From Agrocybe praecox (lineage: Eukaryota; Basidiomycota; Agaricomycetes; Agaricales; Agrocybaceae): a DNA stretch of 64,000 nt. The stretch is taken from contig OZ024848.1 of NCBI GenBank assembly GCA_964017145.1, positions 2,864,501-2,928,500 of the forward strand, read 5' to 3'. Under the pieces are notes generated by a model. It saw nothing but the letters and a program-made list of their open reading frames with translations, made no database searches and was not told the origin of the DNA. Of the stretch, positions 24,772 to 36,938 are shown in pieces (the stretch's first letter is position 1; the number at the start of each line of letters is the position of its first letter). The translations under genes were made by a program, and so were the position numbers.

Positions 24772-27700
24772 AACGCCTAGAACGAGCGACATCCCTGTTC
24801 CACAGAAAAAGACATACACACATACGTCGTAGTCTTGTAATATTTTTAACATCCCGACGGCATCTAATAAGAGACTACATGCTAAATGGTAGATAATAAT
24901 GTCATGGGAGTAGGAGGCATATATTATGGATGTACGACGCACTAAAGAAAATGCATCGCTATCGCTATATCAAATTATAATAAATCCTTAAATAAACACG
25001 TTTTCGAAAGAACAAACGGCCTTCCGTATATAGCCTAAGTATTGCCACAAAAGGTATGTAGTATGCAATACTACCTTCGGACGCCATGTGTGTGTATATC
25101 ATTTTCGCGAGGTGGCTTCTTTGTTTGTTTGTTTTCGCGTTTTTGACATGGAGACGCGTGGTCTTTTTAATCTGTGTTGACATTTGACACCAACTCGGAG
25201 GAAGGGGGAGGGACGGGATAGATTAATTCCCCCCTCCCCTCTCCATCCGACCTACCCCGGAGTTCTTTGCCCCCTTCGTGGCACGAAACGAGTCTTCTCT
25301 TCTCTTCAAAGTCCACTTCTCGCGCTCTTAGTAGAGTGCCACCATCGCCTCCACCATATCTTTGTCTTTGGTTTGTTTTTATTTTTATTTTTCGCTTTAG
25401 TTTTTGTTTTTGTTCGAAAACTTCGGCAAAACCTGTCTTCTTATCTTCTTCTTCTTAAAAGTCATTGTCTTCCTCTTCTAGATCCAGGAACAAAGTGCTC
25501 ATTTTCCGTTTTTCCGCATCAGAAGCTTCTTCCTTCAGAATGGATGGATGAATGAATGGCAACCAACACACACTGACACATCATGTACACCGTTCGCTGT
25601 CTTTAGTCTAGTGGGCGTGGACTTTAGTGGACTAGTCAGCTCACGGCGGTGGACGCATTTCATTTCGAATATAGGTTAGTGCTACATACTCAGATTCGCA
25701 CTGAAAACTTCCACGCATCAGAAAATCGCTCGTTGGCAGCATAATCACATATGAATGAGTGAATATCGCCTTTTAATGAAGATAATGATGATGAAAATGA
25801 AAACAAACGCGGCAGAATCTCTTTTCTTTTGGGGTGTCTATTTATAACACACCACGTCGGACTAAATTTGACGGAATGGTGTTCACCACACGGGGGACAG
25901 TAGAGGCTATCATGATGGATACTATACACAGTAAACACATTGTAAAGTCACTATTGTCATGTACATACTATCATGGTGTATGTATAATTGCCAAATGATT
26001 GCAATGCAATAGAGAAATCATCTAAACTAAGTGGTGGTGTTGATTGAAGGTTTTACTTGCTCCAAAACCGGACGATCTTTTTTTTATCTTAAAAAAAGAA
26101 TTGATGGAGGGGGAAAAAAAATCAAAAATTGCTCCACCGGGATCCAGAGACTAGCCTGAGCGCTCTGCTTTCTTAGGAGATGCCTATATATGTTTCCAAC
26201 TCGTAACCCCTTGAAAACATAAAATATCACAGGTACGGTACACTATGTAGGTACTAGTAAGCTGCCCTATGATCTACATAATGATATATGATGTATGATG
26301 AGATATGCGCTGATTAAGTTCAACGAATGAACAACATGATATGAGCAGCAGTAAAGTAAATAAAATAGAACTTTTTGGGGGAACGAGGTTAGCGGAGGAG
26401 GGAAAAGTTACCGGATCGCTATCATTATCATGCATCCGTGTATCTATGTATCTGTATACATGTTGGCTTCCTTCCTTCCTTCCTGGATGCACGGTCAACG
26501 TTTCGACCCGGAGTCCAGACATTTGAGATAGGCATCACGACGATCCACGTGTATTGTATATCTGTACGCGTGTCTAGGGTCTAGACGCAGATTGTGCATA
26601 CATATATTTGTCAGAAAGCAAGGTTACCACTTAAGGAGACGGTGGACAGAACTTTGTCCTTATCATATACCCAGTAAGTAAGTCTGTGTAGACGTGTACA
26701 CATATGTGCCCATGCCACAATCGCCCTCCTCCATCGGAGCCCAATCTATCTTATTCCGGCGACGGAAAGTTGAAACAAAACAGACATGCACATACACATA
26801 GGTACGCCGCCCAGAACGCGAAAAGGCGAACTTTCAAGTTTCAACCGATGTCGATCTAAATTTAGTAACTATCCCGTGGCTGCTACGGCGTGCCATGCGC
26901 CTCACGCGCGCGAACTCGTGGGTACGACGCGCGCCTGTTGTGGCCTTTGTACGAGAGCGGGTCCTCTGCTAAGCGAGGTCGTGTTCATTGACTACCTTTA
27001 CATACTACATACAATCAAGATCAACGCCTACGACAAACGGCGGCATGCGTATGTCTTCAGAGCACTTTGAGGCATTACAACACCATCCGCCGGCCCAGTA
27101 CTTTAAAATCAAACATCGAAAACGAGGCCTGGTTATTACGTCCGATTTCCCCAGTATTACGTACATCCCCCGTTGAAAAAGGCAGGCCCAGGACTACACG
27201 GCACTAAAATTATCCTTTTTGCATGACATGAACAGATGACAGAAATAGGCCTCCGATGCCGTATCATTACGCAGTTTCATCATCATAGGCTAGACAGAAT
27301 GCGTTGAAGTCAAGTCCTCATCTCTACTTTCGAAGGTCCAGCGGTTGAGCATCAAATGTAGGTTTGTTGCGTGGTTTCGACCCGTCTCAAAGTAGATGAT
27401 GAACGAAGTCATGAAAAGCCGAATGTTGAACTAGCAAATCTACGTCAAAATACAGAATGTTTTATAAAAGAGGCTGAGGTTCATGAAAACCAGATGATCG
27501 GTAATAAAGCTTCAAAGCTTGATCATATTTGAAGCAGCTGCATTATTTACACTTTGTCAAGCAAAAAGGACAGAATCCGAATGAAGGTGTTCAAGCCCCG
27601 TAGTTTGGCGTATCCCCGTTACAATATTTTTATTTAGTAGAGTCTGTTCCGGTGTCTTACTCGGTCATTTGGAAATAAAGTTCGTTCGCTACGCCCCAGA

Positions 27701-28608
27701 AGTCAAGCCAGGCAGGCGTATAATTCAGTAGTCTCGTATACTGCGATCGTGAGTCATGAACGGGTGGAAGCATGATCATCGGACAAAGTGATTCCAACTT
27801 CCAAGGGCCTTGTCAGATAATCCCGAGGCCAGAAGCGTTACAAGGAGGTTCAGTTCTTTGCCTAATTTTTGCATTAGGTTGTGCGTTTCGAGGGACCCAG
27901 AGCAGGAACGAGCTATTGCATGTGACCCTTTGAACAGATGGATGTCCATTCAATTATAGATCCTCAGGGTTCTTCTACGTCAGGGGCTGGCATTCCTGAG
28001 TAAAAAGCGTGCAGAAGCTCCGGCGGCCCACACTAGTAGCATTCCCCTGCCGAAAAGTCTTCTACTGAACGTGAGTGAGCACATATCGGTAGTCTTCTCT
28101 AGCACCCAGATGCTTTCAATTCCATGGAAAGACACGGATGACATCCCGATTGAAAGACTAATAGAGGTCTAGAGGACAGAGCTCCTGGAAAAAATCATTA
28201 TAGCGTCGGAATGAGCGCGATTCATAGTATATGACGGCATGAAGACTCTCAGCTAGTCGCTACAGACGACGCAGAGGCTGGCAGTATGCACGTTGCGTAG
28301 GTTTAGTAACACGATTTTCTGGTTAGATCGACAAGGAAGGCGAATAGTGGCAATCGGCTCCCGACAAGCTAGACAAGGATCCAAAGGAACAGCGAACAAG
28401 CCCAGAAATTCTAGATATTTAGTAGGATAAAGGAATTAAAGTTCAAGATCGTATGTAAGCATGCGGGGGTTGAAATTGAAATTTTTGCAAGCTGGCCATC
28501 AAATCAATTATCGCTAACGTTATCTCATTTTAGACCATTTCGTGTTTACCTATACCTTTGCGTCTATCACTCTTGCACATAAACAATTAACTAGACCATC
28601 AATTACTA
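23791..28608. other. 4.8-kb gene-poor interval
   Basis: Contains many simple repeats: an (AT)n(AG)n microsatellite at 24741-24771, (TTCC)n near 26470 and GTTT/TTTTA tracts near 25110-25400. Frames such as 25184-25555 are proline/phenylalanine low complexity with no family. A 125-residue frame at 24455 spans the microsatellite. Around 28080-28170 a plus-strand peptide (FSSTQMLSIPWKDTDDIPIE) is protein-like but isolated. No gene is supported. Confidence 0.5.
24741..24771. repeat. (AT)n(AG)n compound microsatellite
   Basis: About seven AT units directly followed by about eight AG units. It lies in intergenic DNA downstream of the bZIP gene. Confidence 0.95.
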
Positions 28609-29807
28609 ATGAGCGCCCGACTTACATCTAAGGAAGATTACCAAAAGGTGTTGGACAGCTACGATACTTGGTTATTCGATTGCGACGGTGTTCTATGGAG
28701 AGGGGACCACCTGATAGAAGGAGTCATTGAGGTGCTAGATCTGCTAAGGCGGCATAGTAAGTCCTTTGATGCTTGATATGGTATAATTTCCATGACATAT
28801 CATTCACACATCTATCAGATAAGAAAGTTGTATTCGTTACCAACAACGCCACGAAATCCAGGAAGAGTTACAAGTCCAAGTTTGATCAACTAGGGGTTGA
28901 GGCGCACGTCGTGAGTAGATGAAGGAGCGGAAGTTCAAAACGTTGAGTCTATACAGGTCCCATCGCATCCCAGGATGAGATCTACGGCTCGGCATATGCA
29001 GCAGCCGTTTACCTGTCGTCAATCTTGAAGATTCCCAAAGACAAGAAAGTCTATGTGATTGGTCAAAATGGCCTCGAAGAAGAACTTCGGGGAGAAGGCC
29101 TTCAAGTTATTGGGGGAACGGTAGCTTTTCAATTTCTCTTGGAAGTTCTTCATATTGATTCGAGCCGCAATATAGGATCCTGCGGACAACACTCTTGAAC
29201 CATTCAGCCTTGCTGATTTCACGCTTGATCCCGACGTTGCTGCTGTGGTATGCGGCTTAGATATGAAAATCAATTACACGAAACTTTCCAAAGCATTCCA
29301 ATATTTGACACGCGTCCCAGACTGTCATTTCGTTGCTACGAACGAGGATAGTACATACCCAAGCTCGCACGGTCTCCTCCCAGGAGCAGGATCTATCAGC
29401 GCCCCTCTTCGCTACGCCCTCGGAAAAGACCCAATTTGCACCGGAAAGCCGTCGAGCACTATGTTAGATTGCGTCAAGGCCAAGTTTGTCTCTTTATTTC
29501 TCATGTTTTGTTGGAATTGATTGAATTATCGTTGATAGAGTGCATTTTAATCCCAAAAGGACCATCATGGTGGGTGATAGATTGAACACGGATATTTTAT
29601 TCGGCCAGAATGGCGGCTTGGCCACATTGCTCGTCTTCACCGGTAAGCCTCCTCATATCCACCAAATTTCTGATTCGACCACTGCCTGACCGCGTTTCCA
29701 TAGGCATTACCACTGAAGAGGAGATAACCGGACCCAACCCATCTCCCATTGTACCGGACTTCCTCACACAGACATTGGGAGATTTCCGGACAGTGGAGAG
29801 AACCTGA
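28609..29807 (+). CDS. PHO13: PHO13-type HAD phosphatase (4-nitrophenylphosphatase / phosphoglycolate phosphatase)
   Basis: The spliced product of about 300 residues starts [22 protein letters not shown] motif I is [10 protein letters not shown] with the nucleophile Asp24 and general acid Asp26. Motif II is [12 protein letters not shown]. The cap contains [20 protein letters not shown]. Lys of motif III lies in [11 protein letters not shown] and motif IV is [14 protein letters not shown] with the metal-binding Asp pair. This cytosolic family removes phosphate from phosphoglycolate and other damaged glycolytic by-products (metabolite repair). Six exons; introns at about 28757, 28913, 29120, 29484 and 29642 all join in phase. 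The stop is TGA at 29805-29807. It lies tail-to-tail with GPI11, 87 bp apart, so the 3' UTRs probably overlap. Confidence 0.93.
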
Positions 29808-29894
29808 TAGAGTACAAAATTATCGGGCCTACGGCGGCAATACAGGTGATATAAACGTATCTCGAACAGAATAGTTAGTCCAAAATGAATTATT

Positions 29895-31057
29895 TCATTT
29901 GGATTTCTCTTCGGCAAGAATTTGCTGTGCCCGAGTGTGTTCTTCTGCCAGTTGGTAAATGGCGTTAACGGTAAGGGCCACTATTGAAGAAGCAATATAT
30001 CCTCCAATAGCACCAAACGCGGGAGTTAGTGGCCAAGCCTAGGCACATTACTCGTCAATGTCCAAAAATGCGGTAGGTGGCTCTACAAGAGACAAACCTG
30101 CCATGGGCGGTCCCAGTCAAGCGCGATCGGTATAATGCCAATCCAGCAACCAGTGACCGTTCCGACCGCAGAATAAACTAATGCCCGTTCAATTGGGTTG
30201 GTGATTCTTAATCACAATGGTCAGAGCAGTTTAAACACTATTTTGAGAAGCACGCACGAAAACTCTGCGAACAATCTCACCCAAGTCCATCTTTTGACAA
30301 TGGAAGGGGAAACATTACCCAGAGTAGGCACGCCAATGGAGTATGCAGGGGAATAAACCGTCATTATAGATATTAGGAGAGCCAAAAGATATGTTTTCAA
30401 GGAAAGACTACGGGGGAAACATTCCGCTGGTTAGTAATTGTTTGTTATTGACAAAAATACTCCTTCGACACCTTGTGATGGGAGCACCGAACAAAATGAG
30501 GACAAAGTGGATCATGAGGGAAACCGCAAAGGTGGCTCCCCAGGCGTCTCGGGATATCTGTTCTAGCTTGTTTTTTCTTGCAACAAAATAAATCGGAAAG
30601 GTGAGCCACGTACGGATAGTTTTCTACGATTTAGATGTGCTATTTCTGTCCTTTTTTCGTCATCTGTACCACGAACACCTAATTTAAGCCACCACTCTCT
30701 CACCCAACCAGCCCACCAGCTTTGCAAGAAAACTGCGCCGAGACAGATGTATACCAGAGTAGTAGTTGGGTCGACAGTCAAAGCTTCCATGAAGGGGTGC
30801 TGCGGACGGTCACGAGAAGATTGCTGATTTCCTTGCTGCGAAAGGTTGGGTAAGTCCCCTAGAAGGTTTGTACGTGGGAGAAAGAGTGCGACAAAAGCCC
30901 AGAGAGTCGTATGAACGCCGACGATGGAAATGTACGAAGCCATGGGCAAAGTATTTGATGAACCTGGTGCCACAAGGTTCTTGGACGTTTTAGAAGGATT
31001 GGGCCCGTTTTGGAGTACATTTTGCGGTTTTGGTTTTGTTTTCTTCCTGTTGGTCAT
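29895..31057 (-). CDS. GPI11: GPI11 / PIG-F, GPI-anchor ethanolamine phosphate transferase subunit
   Basis: Starts MTNRKKTKPKPQN at 31057; an in-frame upstream ATG at 31171 exists, but the MTNR start fits family length better. Exon 1 holds two hydrophobic segments (SYISIVGVHTTLWAFVALFL and LVYICLGAVFLQ). Later exons give [82 protein letters not shown] and GGYIASSIVALTVNAIY. The DWDRPWQ-WP block is the signature of PIG-F. In the ER membrane it partners Gpi13 and Gpi7 to add ethanolamine phosphate to GPI mannoses. It ends EEKSK at TGA 29895-29897. It is divergent from a small putative gene at 31269 across 211 bp. Confidence 0.93.
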
Positions 31058-31268
31058 GTCGAGAGTCTGGAAGGGAAAGATTAACCGACGACAGCCGGCG
31101 GCGAACGCGACGACGACGCGACTGTCGCTGACATAAGGCTCTTGGGGATCAATCTCCGACCATAGAGACAACGGCAGTTGCCGGAGTACTTACTCAATTT
31201 TAACCTCTCCACCACCGCCAAAGTAAAAAAAGGATAGCTTAAACAGGCTCGGTCATCAATTTCCCAGA

Positions 31269-31596
31269 ATGTCTTCACTTTCTGTGCCCCAATATCGTGT
31301 GCTTAATGAGTTCTTTTGGCACCCGAATGTGATGACCGAGTATCTGGTTTCTGGTTTCTCCGTCAATGTTCCACTCCATGTTATTTTTGATTTAGGAGGA
31401 TGTGCACAGCAATCCGGTAATGTTTTCTCTAGTGTCTTGTGTTGACAATGGTACTATTTTTGACTTTGTCTACTTAGCTTTTACCTTCGTGAGTGCGATA
31501 CAATTTATTTTCGACTTGCCGACATGTAGGCTCTGTGGGATTGTCACTTACGGTATAGCCGTGGATAGCTCTTTCGTACTGTGTCATCGGTGCTAA
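31269..31596 (+). CDS. possible small hypothetical protein
   Basis: Reading MSSLSVPQYRVLNEFFWHPN from 31269, a 60-nt intron (about 31418-31479, GTAATG...TTAG) joins in phase to FTFVSAIQFIFDLPTCRLCG and a stop at 31594-31596, for about 88 residues. It has no known domain. The first exon lies head-to-head with GPI11. It could be a real short protein, the 5' end of a longer degraded gene, or chance. Confidence 0.33.
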
Positions 31597-34500
31597 ATTG
31601 AGTTGTCTCTGCTGTAATGCTGCACATAGCGATGCTGAACCAAAGTTAGCGCAATACAGTATCCCTCAATTTATGTTACTCCATCGATGTCATTAGACGC
31701 CTTAGGTAACATACGGAAGACCCATGACATGCATCATATAGTAATCCTCTCCCAGCAGTCAAGGACGGGGGGGACGGTACAGTATGGCCCGCAAACTACT
31801 CGCAAAGCGTTCGCGCTATCTTTGATATCCGGTCAAGTCCGGAGATTTCTGCTGCTATTGTTAGCTGTGCGGAAGCTTACTCGAAAAAGTTTGCCTCGTA
31901 GGAGACTGAAAGCTTGGAAGCAATGCAGAGCCATACTTCCATATTACTCTGCTCTTTCATGTCCGGTTAATACTTGGCATATTTCTTCCACCTTTTCCAT
32001 AAAAGTCGCCCTGCCTATAAATTGCAGCAACACATGAACCACTGTAGTGATTATCTTTCTGATATGTATCTGACAGGCATCTCCTTGTCTGACTGGACTC
32101 AATGAGGGAGGGCCATTTTCATCTCCGTTTCTGATATCGTTGCCTGTTTCTCTCCCATATGCATTGACTGGAATGAAATCGCAAGAGAATAGGGGACAGA
32201 TCCCCCTTCCAATACAACGTTCGCATAATTGAACTGATTTGACTAGCCATTCATCGGAAATCTTCAATTGCGTTGGAAGCTAAAATGCACGCGTCTAGTT
32301 TAGGCTTTGAAGAGTCGCTACACCATTGTCTGGGCCACCTAGTGCAATGTGGCGTTAGGGGTCGTTAGGATCCGATGTGACTGGTCAGTGGTACCCGAAG
32401 GGTACGACGATGAGTATGTAGGCCTGAATCCAGAAATTGTACCACTGAAAATACCTGCAAACATGTCAAGGGAGACCCTATATGTTGCTTATACTATGAC
32501 GGACAAAACCCAACTTTGTATTCCCCATTGATTCTGACATTTTTGAAAGAAGCAAAAGCTTAATGGATTCCAGAAAAAGTGATAAACCATCATTTTCTTG
32601 ATCAAGACAGTTAAAGAGTATGGTTTGATGGGGTTGGGTCTTGTTTGACGACGAAATTGAACGGAAGTGAATGGAAATATTTTTCTGGAAGACCCAAGCC
32701 AATGGTTTGTACGGTTAAAAACGACTGCGCAACGGAGAATGTCGCAGCCTCCAGGAAGCTCATATACAGGAGTGGTAAACATCGGAGACCATGAGGCGAG
32801 GTGTCAGTGTGCGACTATGATTTCTGGCCTATCGATAGATAAATGAATGTAGCCTTCAGAACGAGGCTTTCAGCAAGACTGAAATTTTAGTCACAAATCG
32901 CGTGTAGTAGTAGAAGCCATCGCAATAATACCGCCGCCACCTTTCGCGCCTTAGAGATTGCCCAAGGAGGAGATTTGGGAGAGATTTGTGGAGAGGACGA
33001 CCGCATCAAGACATATGGAACATCTTAATCGATAGATATCAGCGCCTGACGGTTCTGGAAGACCAGTTCCAAAATAGCAGGTTCACTCCATAACCCCAGT
33101 ATTGGGGACGGACTTAGAGTGTGTTGGCTGGCGTTAAGCACTGCCCACCTAGCTGGCTACTTAGGGTGTCCCCGTGCGGTGGTGAACAGTATTTGGCTTA
33201 AAAACACCGTTTCGTAGAGTGCAAAGGTTTTCCATGTTCATAACGCCGCTGTAAACGAGAACTCGGGGATGGTGCCGATCAATAGGGAATAAGATAAGAG
33301 ACCAGAGGGGGTTGGCAATCTGTCAGCGTTTCTTACCTTTTTATTTTTTGGAAACGTTTTTCCCAACGCTATGGATAGCTAATCCGACCGCCGGATACCA
33401 GTGAGCCGCCGGTTGCCCTTCCCGGTGTCCATTTACGACATGGTGCGTTTTAACCGGTGTCTAGAGTTTTGAGATATGTTAAACTTCAATGTTTTCGACA
33501 AAGGAAATAGCAAACGGAGTCAGAGAAGGTGCGGAAGTAATATGGAGTCGTGAAGAAAACAAACACGTTGGAGAGGTGTTCAACAGGACCTTAAATATAG
33601 GCACAAATAGATATCCATATAATGCTGATAGCAATGATAGAAATCAATAGGACGTTGTCAGAATACTTAAATTGAAACAAGAAACAGGATGACGTTAATC
33701 CAAAAAGGTGCCAGGAAAGCCACAGAGTGAAAACAAACAGTCAGGGTTGGGACCTAGAATTTTTCTTTGATTCCTTTAGAATTGGTCGTTGAAATTTTGA
33801 TTTGCAGTATTATCTAGATGAGCAATGACAAAGGTGCGAGCTAAAGCAATAGGGCGCAATTTCAGAGTAAAGTCGACTTGGGGTTGAGCATAGTTTGAGC
33901 TGAACTTGGTGTCTAGAATCCAAAAAATCATAGGACACAAGGAAGTCGCAGCCAAGAATAAATTCAATTATTGCGTCGATGGCTTCATATCCAACAAATA
34001 ACAAAATAGCGACGACGGAGAGCGAGTCAAGAAAGAGGGAGGATTAAGAAAGAAAGTATTGTATCACTGCGTGAGCTCGAGGCAGGCTGGTGCAATGGTG
34101 GTGATGAGTAGACGAGCGCGACAATCTTTTCATCGCTCACCATTTGCTCGGCTGGACGCCGGGGCCGGCTGTTCTGTTAGACCCCATGCTATTGCTCGAA
34201 GCTGCCGGGCCCGCCTGTTCGGCAAGGTGGTAAGCACACGTGAGGGCATAGACTCGGCAACTACCGGTGGTGCTGGTCAGTTTTACAGCCACAGGAGCAT
34301 CAATATTATTGGTCCGACGTCGCCATCGCCATCCTCAAGACAAGGTGAGGAATCTATGCCAAAATTCGACCCGAAACTATGCTAATCCGATATTATACAG
34401 TTAACCGGCTCACGACCGTCTATGTGAGTACAAGTTTCTGCGTTCCAAGGGCTTGTTTTGTCGTCGTGCAAGATTTCGAAGGTCAAATCTCGTGATGATA

Positions 34501-34656
34501 TGTTAGGATGTTATACGAAGACGGAGGGAACTTGGAAGGGTTGCGGAGGATATTTGGAGCGGAGGAAAACCTTGGAAGGACGTTGAAACGAGCCCTTGGA
34601 CGTATAATCTGGACCTTGGGACGTATTTCTGATAATTTTACCTTTCAGTTTCAGCA
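31597..34656. other. gene-poor interval upstream of eL34
   Basis: About 3 kb with no supported gene. A minus-strand frame at 33810-34004 contains IIEFILGCDFLVSYDFLDSR, faintly reminiscent of a retropepsin 'ILGxDFL' motif from LTR retrotransposons, but there is no flanking polyprotein. Plus-strand frames at 34059-34385 are Arg-rich and unrecognised. The last 250 bp are the promoter and leader of the eL34 gene. Confidence 0.45.
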
Positions 34657-35125
34657 ATGGCCCAACGTGTGACCCTCCGTACCCGCAAGTCCTACAACAC
34701 CACCTCCAACCGCAGACGTGTCATCAAGACCCCCGGAGGAAAGCTTGTCTACCACCACCTCAAAAAGCTCGGCACCGCACCCAAATGCGGTGACTGTGGT
34801 GTTGCCTTGTCCGGTGTACGTTTTGGCTTTGTGTGGATGGATGATTCAGGTCCTTACGATGTTGCTGTGTATTAGATTCCCGCTCTCCGCCCCCGCGAGT
34901 ACGCCACTATCTCCAAGCGCCAGAAGACTGTTTCCCGCGCCTACGGTGGATCAAGATGCGGTGACTGCGTAAAGTCCCGGTGAGCATCCTAGTATTGGTT
35001 AATTTCGGTTATATGGCTTATGCATATCGCAAATTAGTATCCTCCGGGCATTCCTCGTTGAGGAGGCAAAGATCGTCAAGAAGGTCATCAAGTCCCAACA
35101 AAAGACCGCTGCTGCCCGCAAGTAG
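34657..35125 (+). CDS. RPL34: 60S ribosomal protein eL34
   Basis: Exon 1 encodes [20 protein letters not shown] to [11 protein letters not shown]. After an intron from about 34816, exon 2 gives [25 protein letters not shown] and [10 protein letters not shown]. After a third break near 34980, exon 3 gives [21 protein letters not shown], ending AARK at TAG 35123-35125. The two Cys pairs (CGDC...CGDC) form the zinc site typical of eL34. About 117 residues, the usual family length. Cytosolic large-subunit protein. Codon use is strongly C-ending (ACC, CGC, AAG), as in highly expressed fungal genes. Confidence 0.96.
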
Positions 35126-36938
35126 ATGGGAATTCGTCGCTCGGGTCCTTTTTCTATGATTACACACACTCATGTACCTACCCATGAAAACCTTCCGCTA
35201 TGCTGCATGATCATACCCCCCTGGCTACCTACACCCGAGATCAAGGATGCCTCAATGCATGTGAAGTGATTTTATCTGGTTCCACCATTTCTTCGTCGAG
35301 GCCGCTTCGTTGTTCTGTCATCCCACACTCCCATGTAATCTGTACTCTGCCTTGTTGCTGGCAATCCATATCGCATTCGAATGCGGATCCTGATGGCAAT
35401 GCTGCCTATCACAAAAAGTATCATTGCCCTCGTTGTATGGACAACATAGCGGCCTCAAACCGGGGTAGGAGACCATCAATGAGAATGCGCAGCTACACAC
35501 TACAGAAAAGATGAGATTTCTTGAAAGATGATAGTCATTCACGAATCACTATACAACAAGCAAGACCGGAAGAGTAAGTGTTGATAAAAACACGAAGAGC
35601 AAAAATGATCAAATCAAATGTGTCGGAGTATCATGACCTAATCATTGTTACTTCGTCCTCTGAGCCACTCCGAATGACCTTCATGTCGAGGAGTGAGAAC
35701 GTATCCAATGGGGGCCCGTCAATGACCAGCATGATAGATTTGGAGTTTGTTGCTTCTATTTCTCGTTGCATATTTCGTTGTTTGTGTATGAGGGAAAAGA
35801 AACGAGTCGAACAACAGTGCAGGTCCAGCGCTCAGCATGGTTCATATAAGGATTCCGTGGGTTAAATTTTTGATGGTACGCACTCGAAATGCGAAATTGT
35901 AACACGGGCATGTATTCGCAAGTTTACCATGGGCTGAAGATATGTAAGAGGGTCACTACAGGTATTAACAGCACTGGCAGTCAGATGCAACTTCGCCATT
36001 CGAATATATGATGGGAAACTTACCTTGCCGTTCCATCTCAAGTTCAGCTCGTCGAACCTACCAAGTCTATGAGTAATGGTAATCAGAAGAACTGCACCTG
36101 GGTCGTTTTTCCTCGACCACGCCGATGTCGCTTTGACCAGCACAATTTGGAATTGAGATGAGAATCGAGGTCAAGTAATAAGCAAAAGTCCAGCCTGTGC
36201 CAGGAAATTATTCGCCACCGTAAACATTGTGGATGTCGTGGTCATAAATTTGACATTACAGCCAAATGAGCTCCACAGTCCCAGACCCCCTGTCTCGAGA
36301 CATTCATGTGTTCCAATCACGGAGGCCAGTTCTGCGGTAAAACCGTCTCGAAGATGAGGCTCGCTGGAAAGTGCATATAGAGGCTTTTCGATTTCCTAAC
36401 AAATATTCCAAGCCTACAAGTATCAGATCAGGGGGATCACAGATACCGACTTCTGGTGATCCCTCAGCCATGAATCTAACAGCAACTTTCTGATACTCTT
36501 TTGATTGATCGTCTGTGAGAAATCGAAAAGCTCTATGTAGCTACGAGAGCATAGAGAGGAGTCGTCCTTGGGCCGCAGTTTTAAAATAATACCAGCCCGA
36601 GTAGACGTATAACCATGTCAAGCTGAGACAGAGTCATGATGCATGATTGCTCAAAGTCGCTGACGTTGGGCCAGAATATCAATCAAGGAGGAAATTTTCC
36701 AGGAAGACCCATGGGGAGTATTGCATAAAAGAAAGACGATGGATGGTGCCGGTGGAGGTTGACGTTGAGTACTTGAGTGGAGGCTCGAGCTATTTTTAAG
36801 AGTGGGAAAGGTATCAGCTTACATAATTGAAAACATTTGTCTGAGTACAACCTCTCCTGACTACTTACTTAGTACTGCTATTTACTACTTACCTCAAAAG
36901 CGCGCCCAGCGACGTTGTAGAGGGATACATATAGCGTC
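35126..36938. other. interval with a degraded minus-strand gene
   Basis: Plus-strand sequence to 35860 has no supported gene. From 36560 down to 35862 the minus strand shows protein-like pieces, described separately. The last 150 bp precede LCB1. Confidence 0.4.
35862..36560 (-). pseudogene. unidentified gene, probably broken
   Basis: Minus-strand peptides in order: FRFLTDDQSKEYQKVAVRFM, then after a phase-0 join EIEKPLYALSSEPHLRDGFT, ASVIGTHECLETGGLGLWSS, MTTTSTMFTVANNFLAQAGL, a stop, then in a new frame IVLVKATSAWSRKNDPGAVL and FDELNLRWNGK before a good donor at about 36024. The composition is clearly protein-like. No start codon was found and the middle has an in-frame TGA with no donor or acceptor to remove it. 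I do not recognise the family. Either a pseudogene or a gene whose exon structure I failed to solve. Confidence 0.33.

Noticed and set aside
25184..25555. 123-residue plus-strand frame rich in Phe, Leu and Pro
   Set aside because: Low-complexity T/C-rich DNA; no start context, splice pattern or family.
33810..34004. Minus-strand frame with ILGCDFL, resembling a retropepsin
   Set aside because: The catalytic D-[ST]-G is not visible and no reverse transcriptase or integrase lies nearby.
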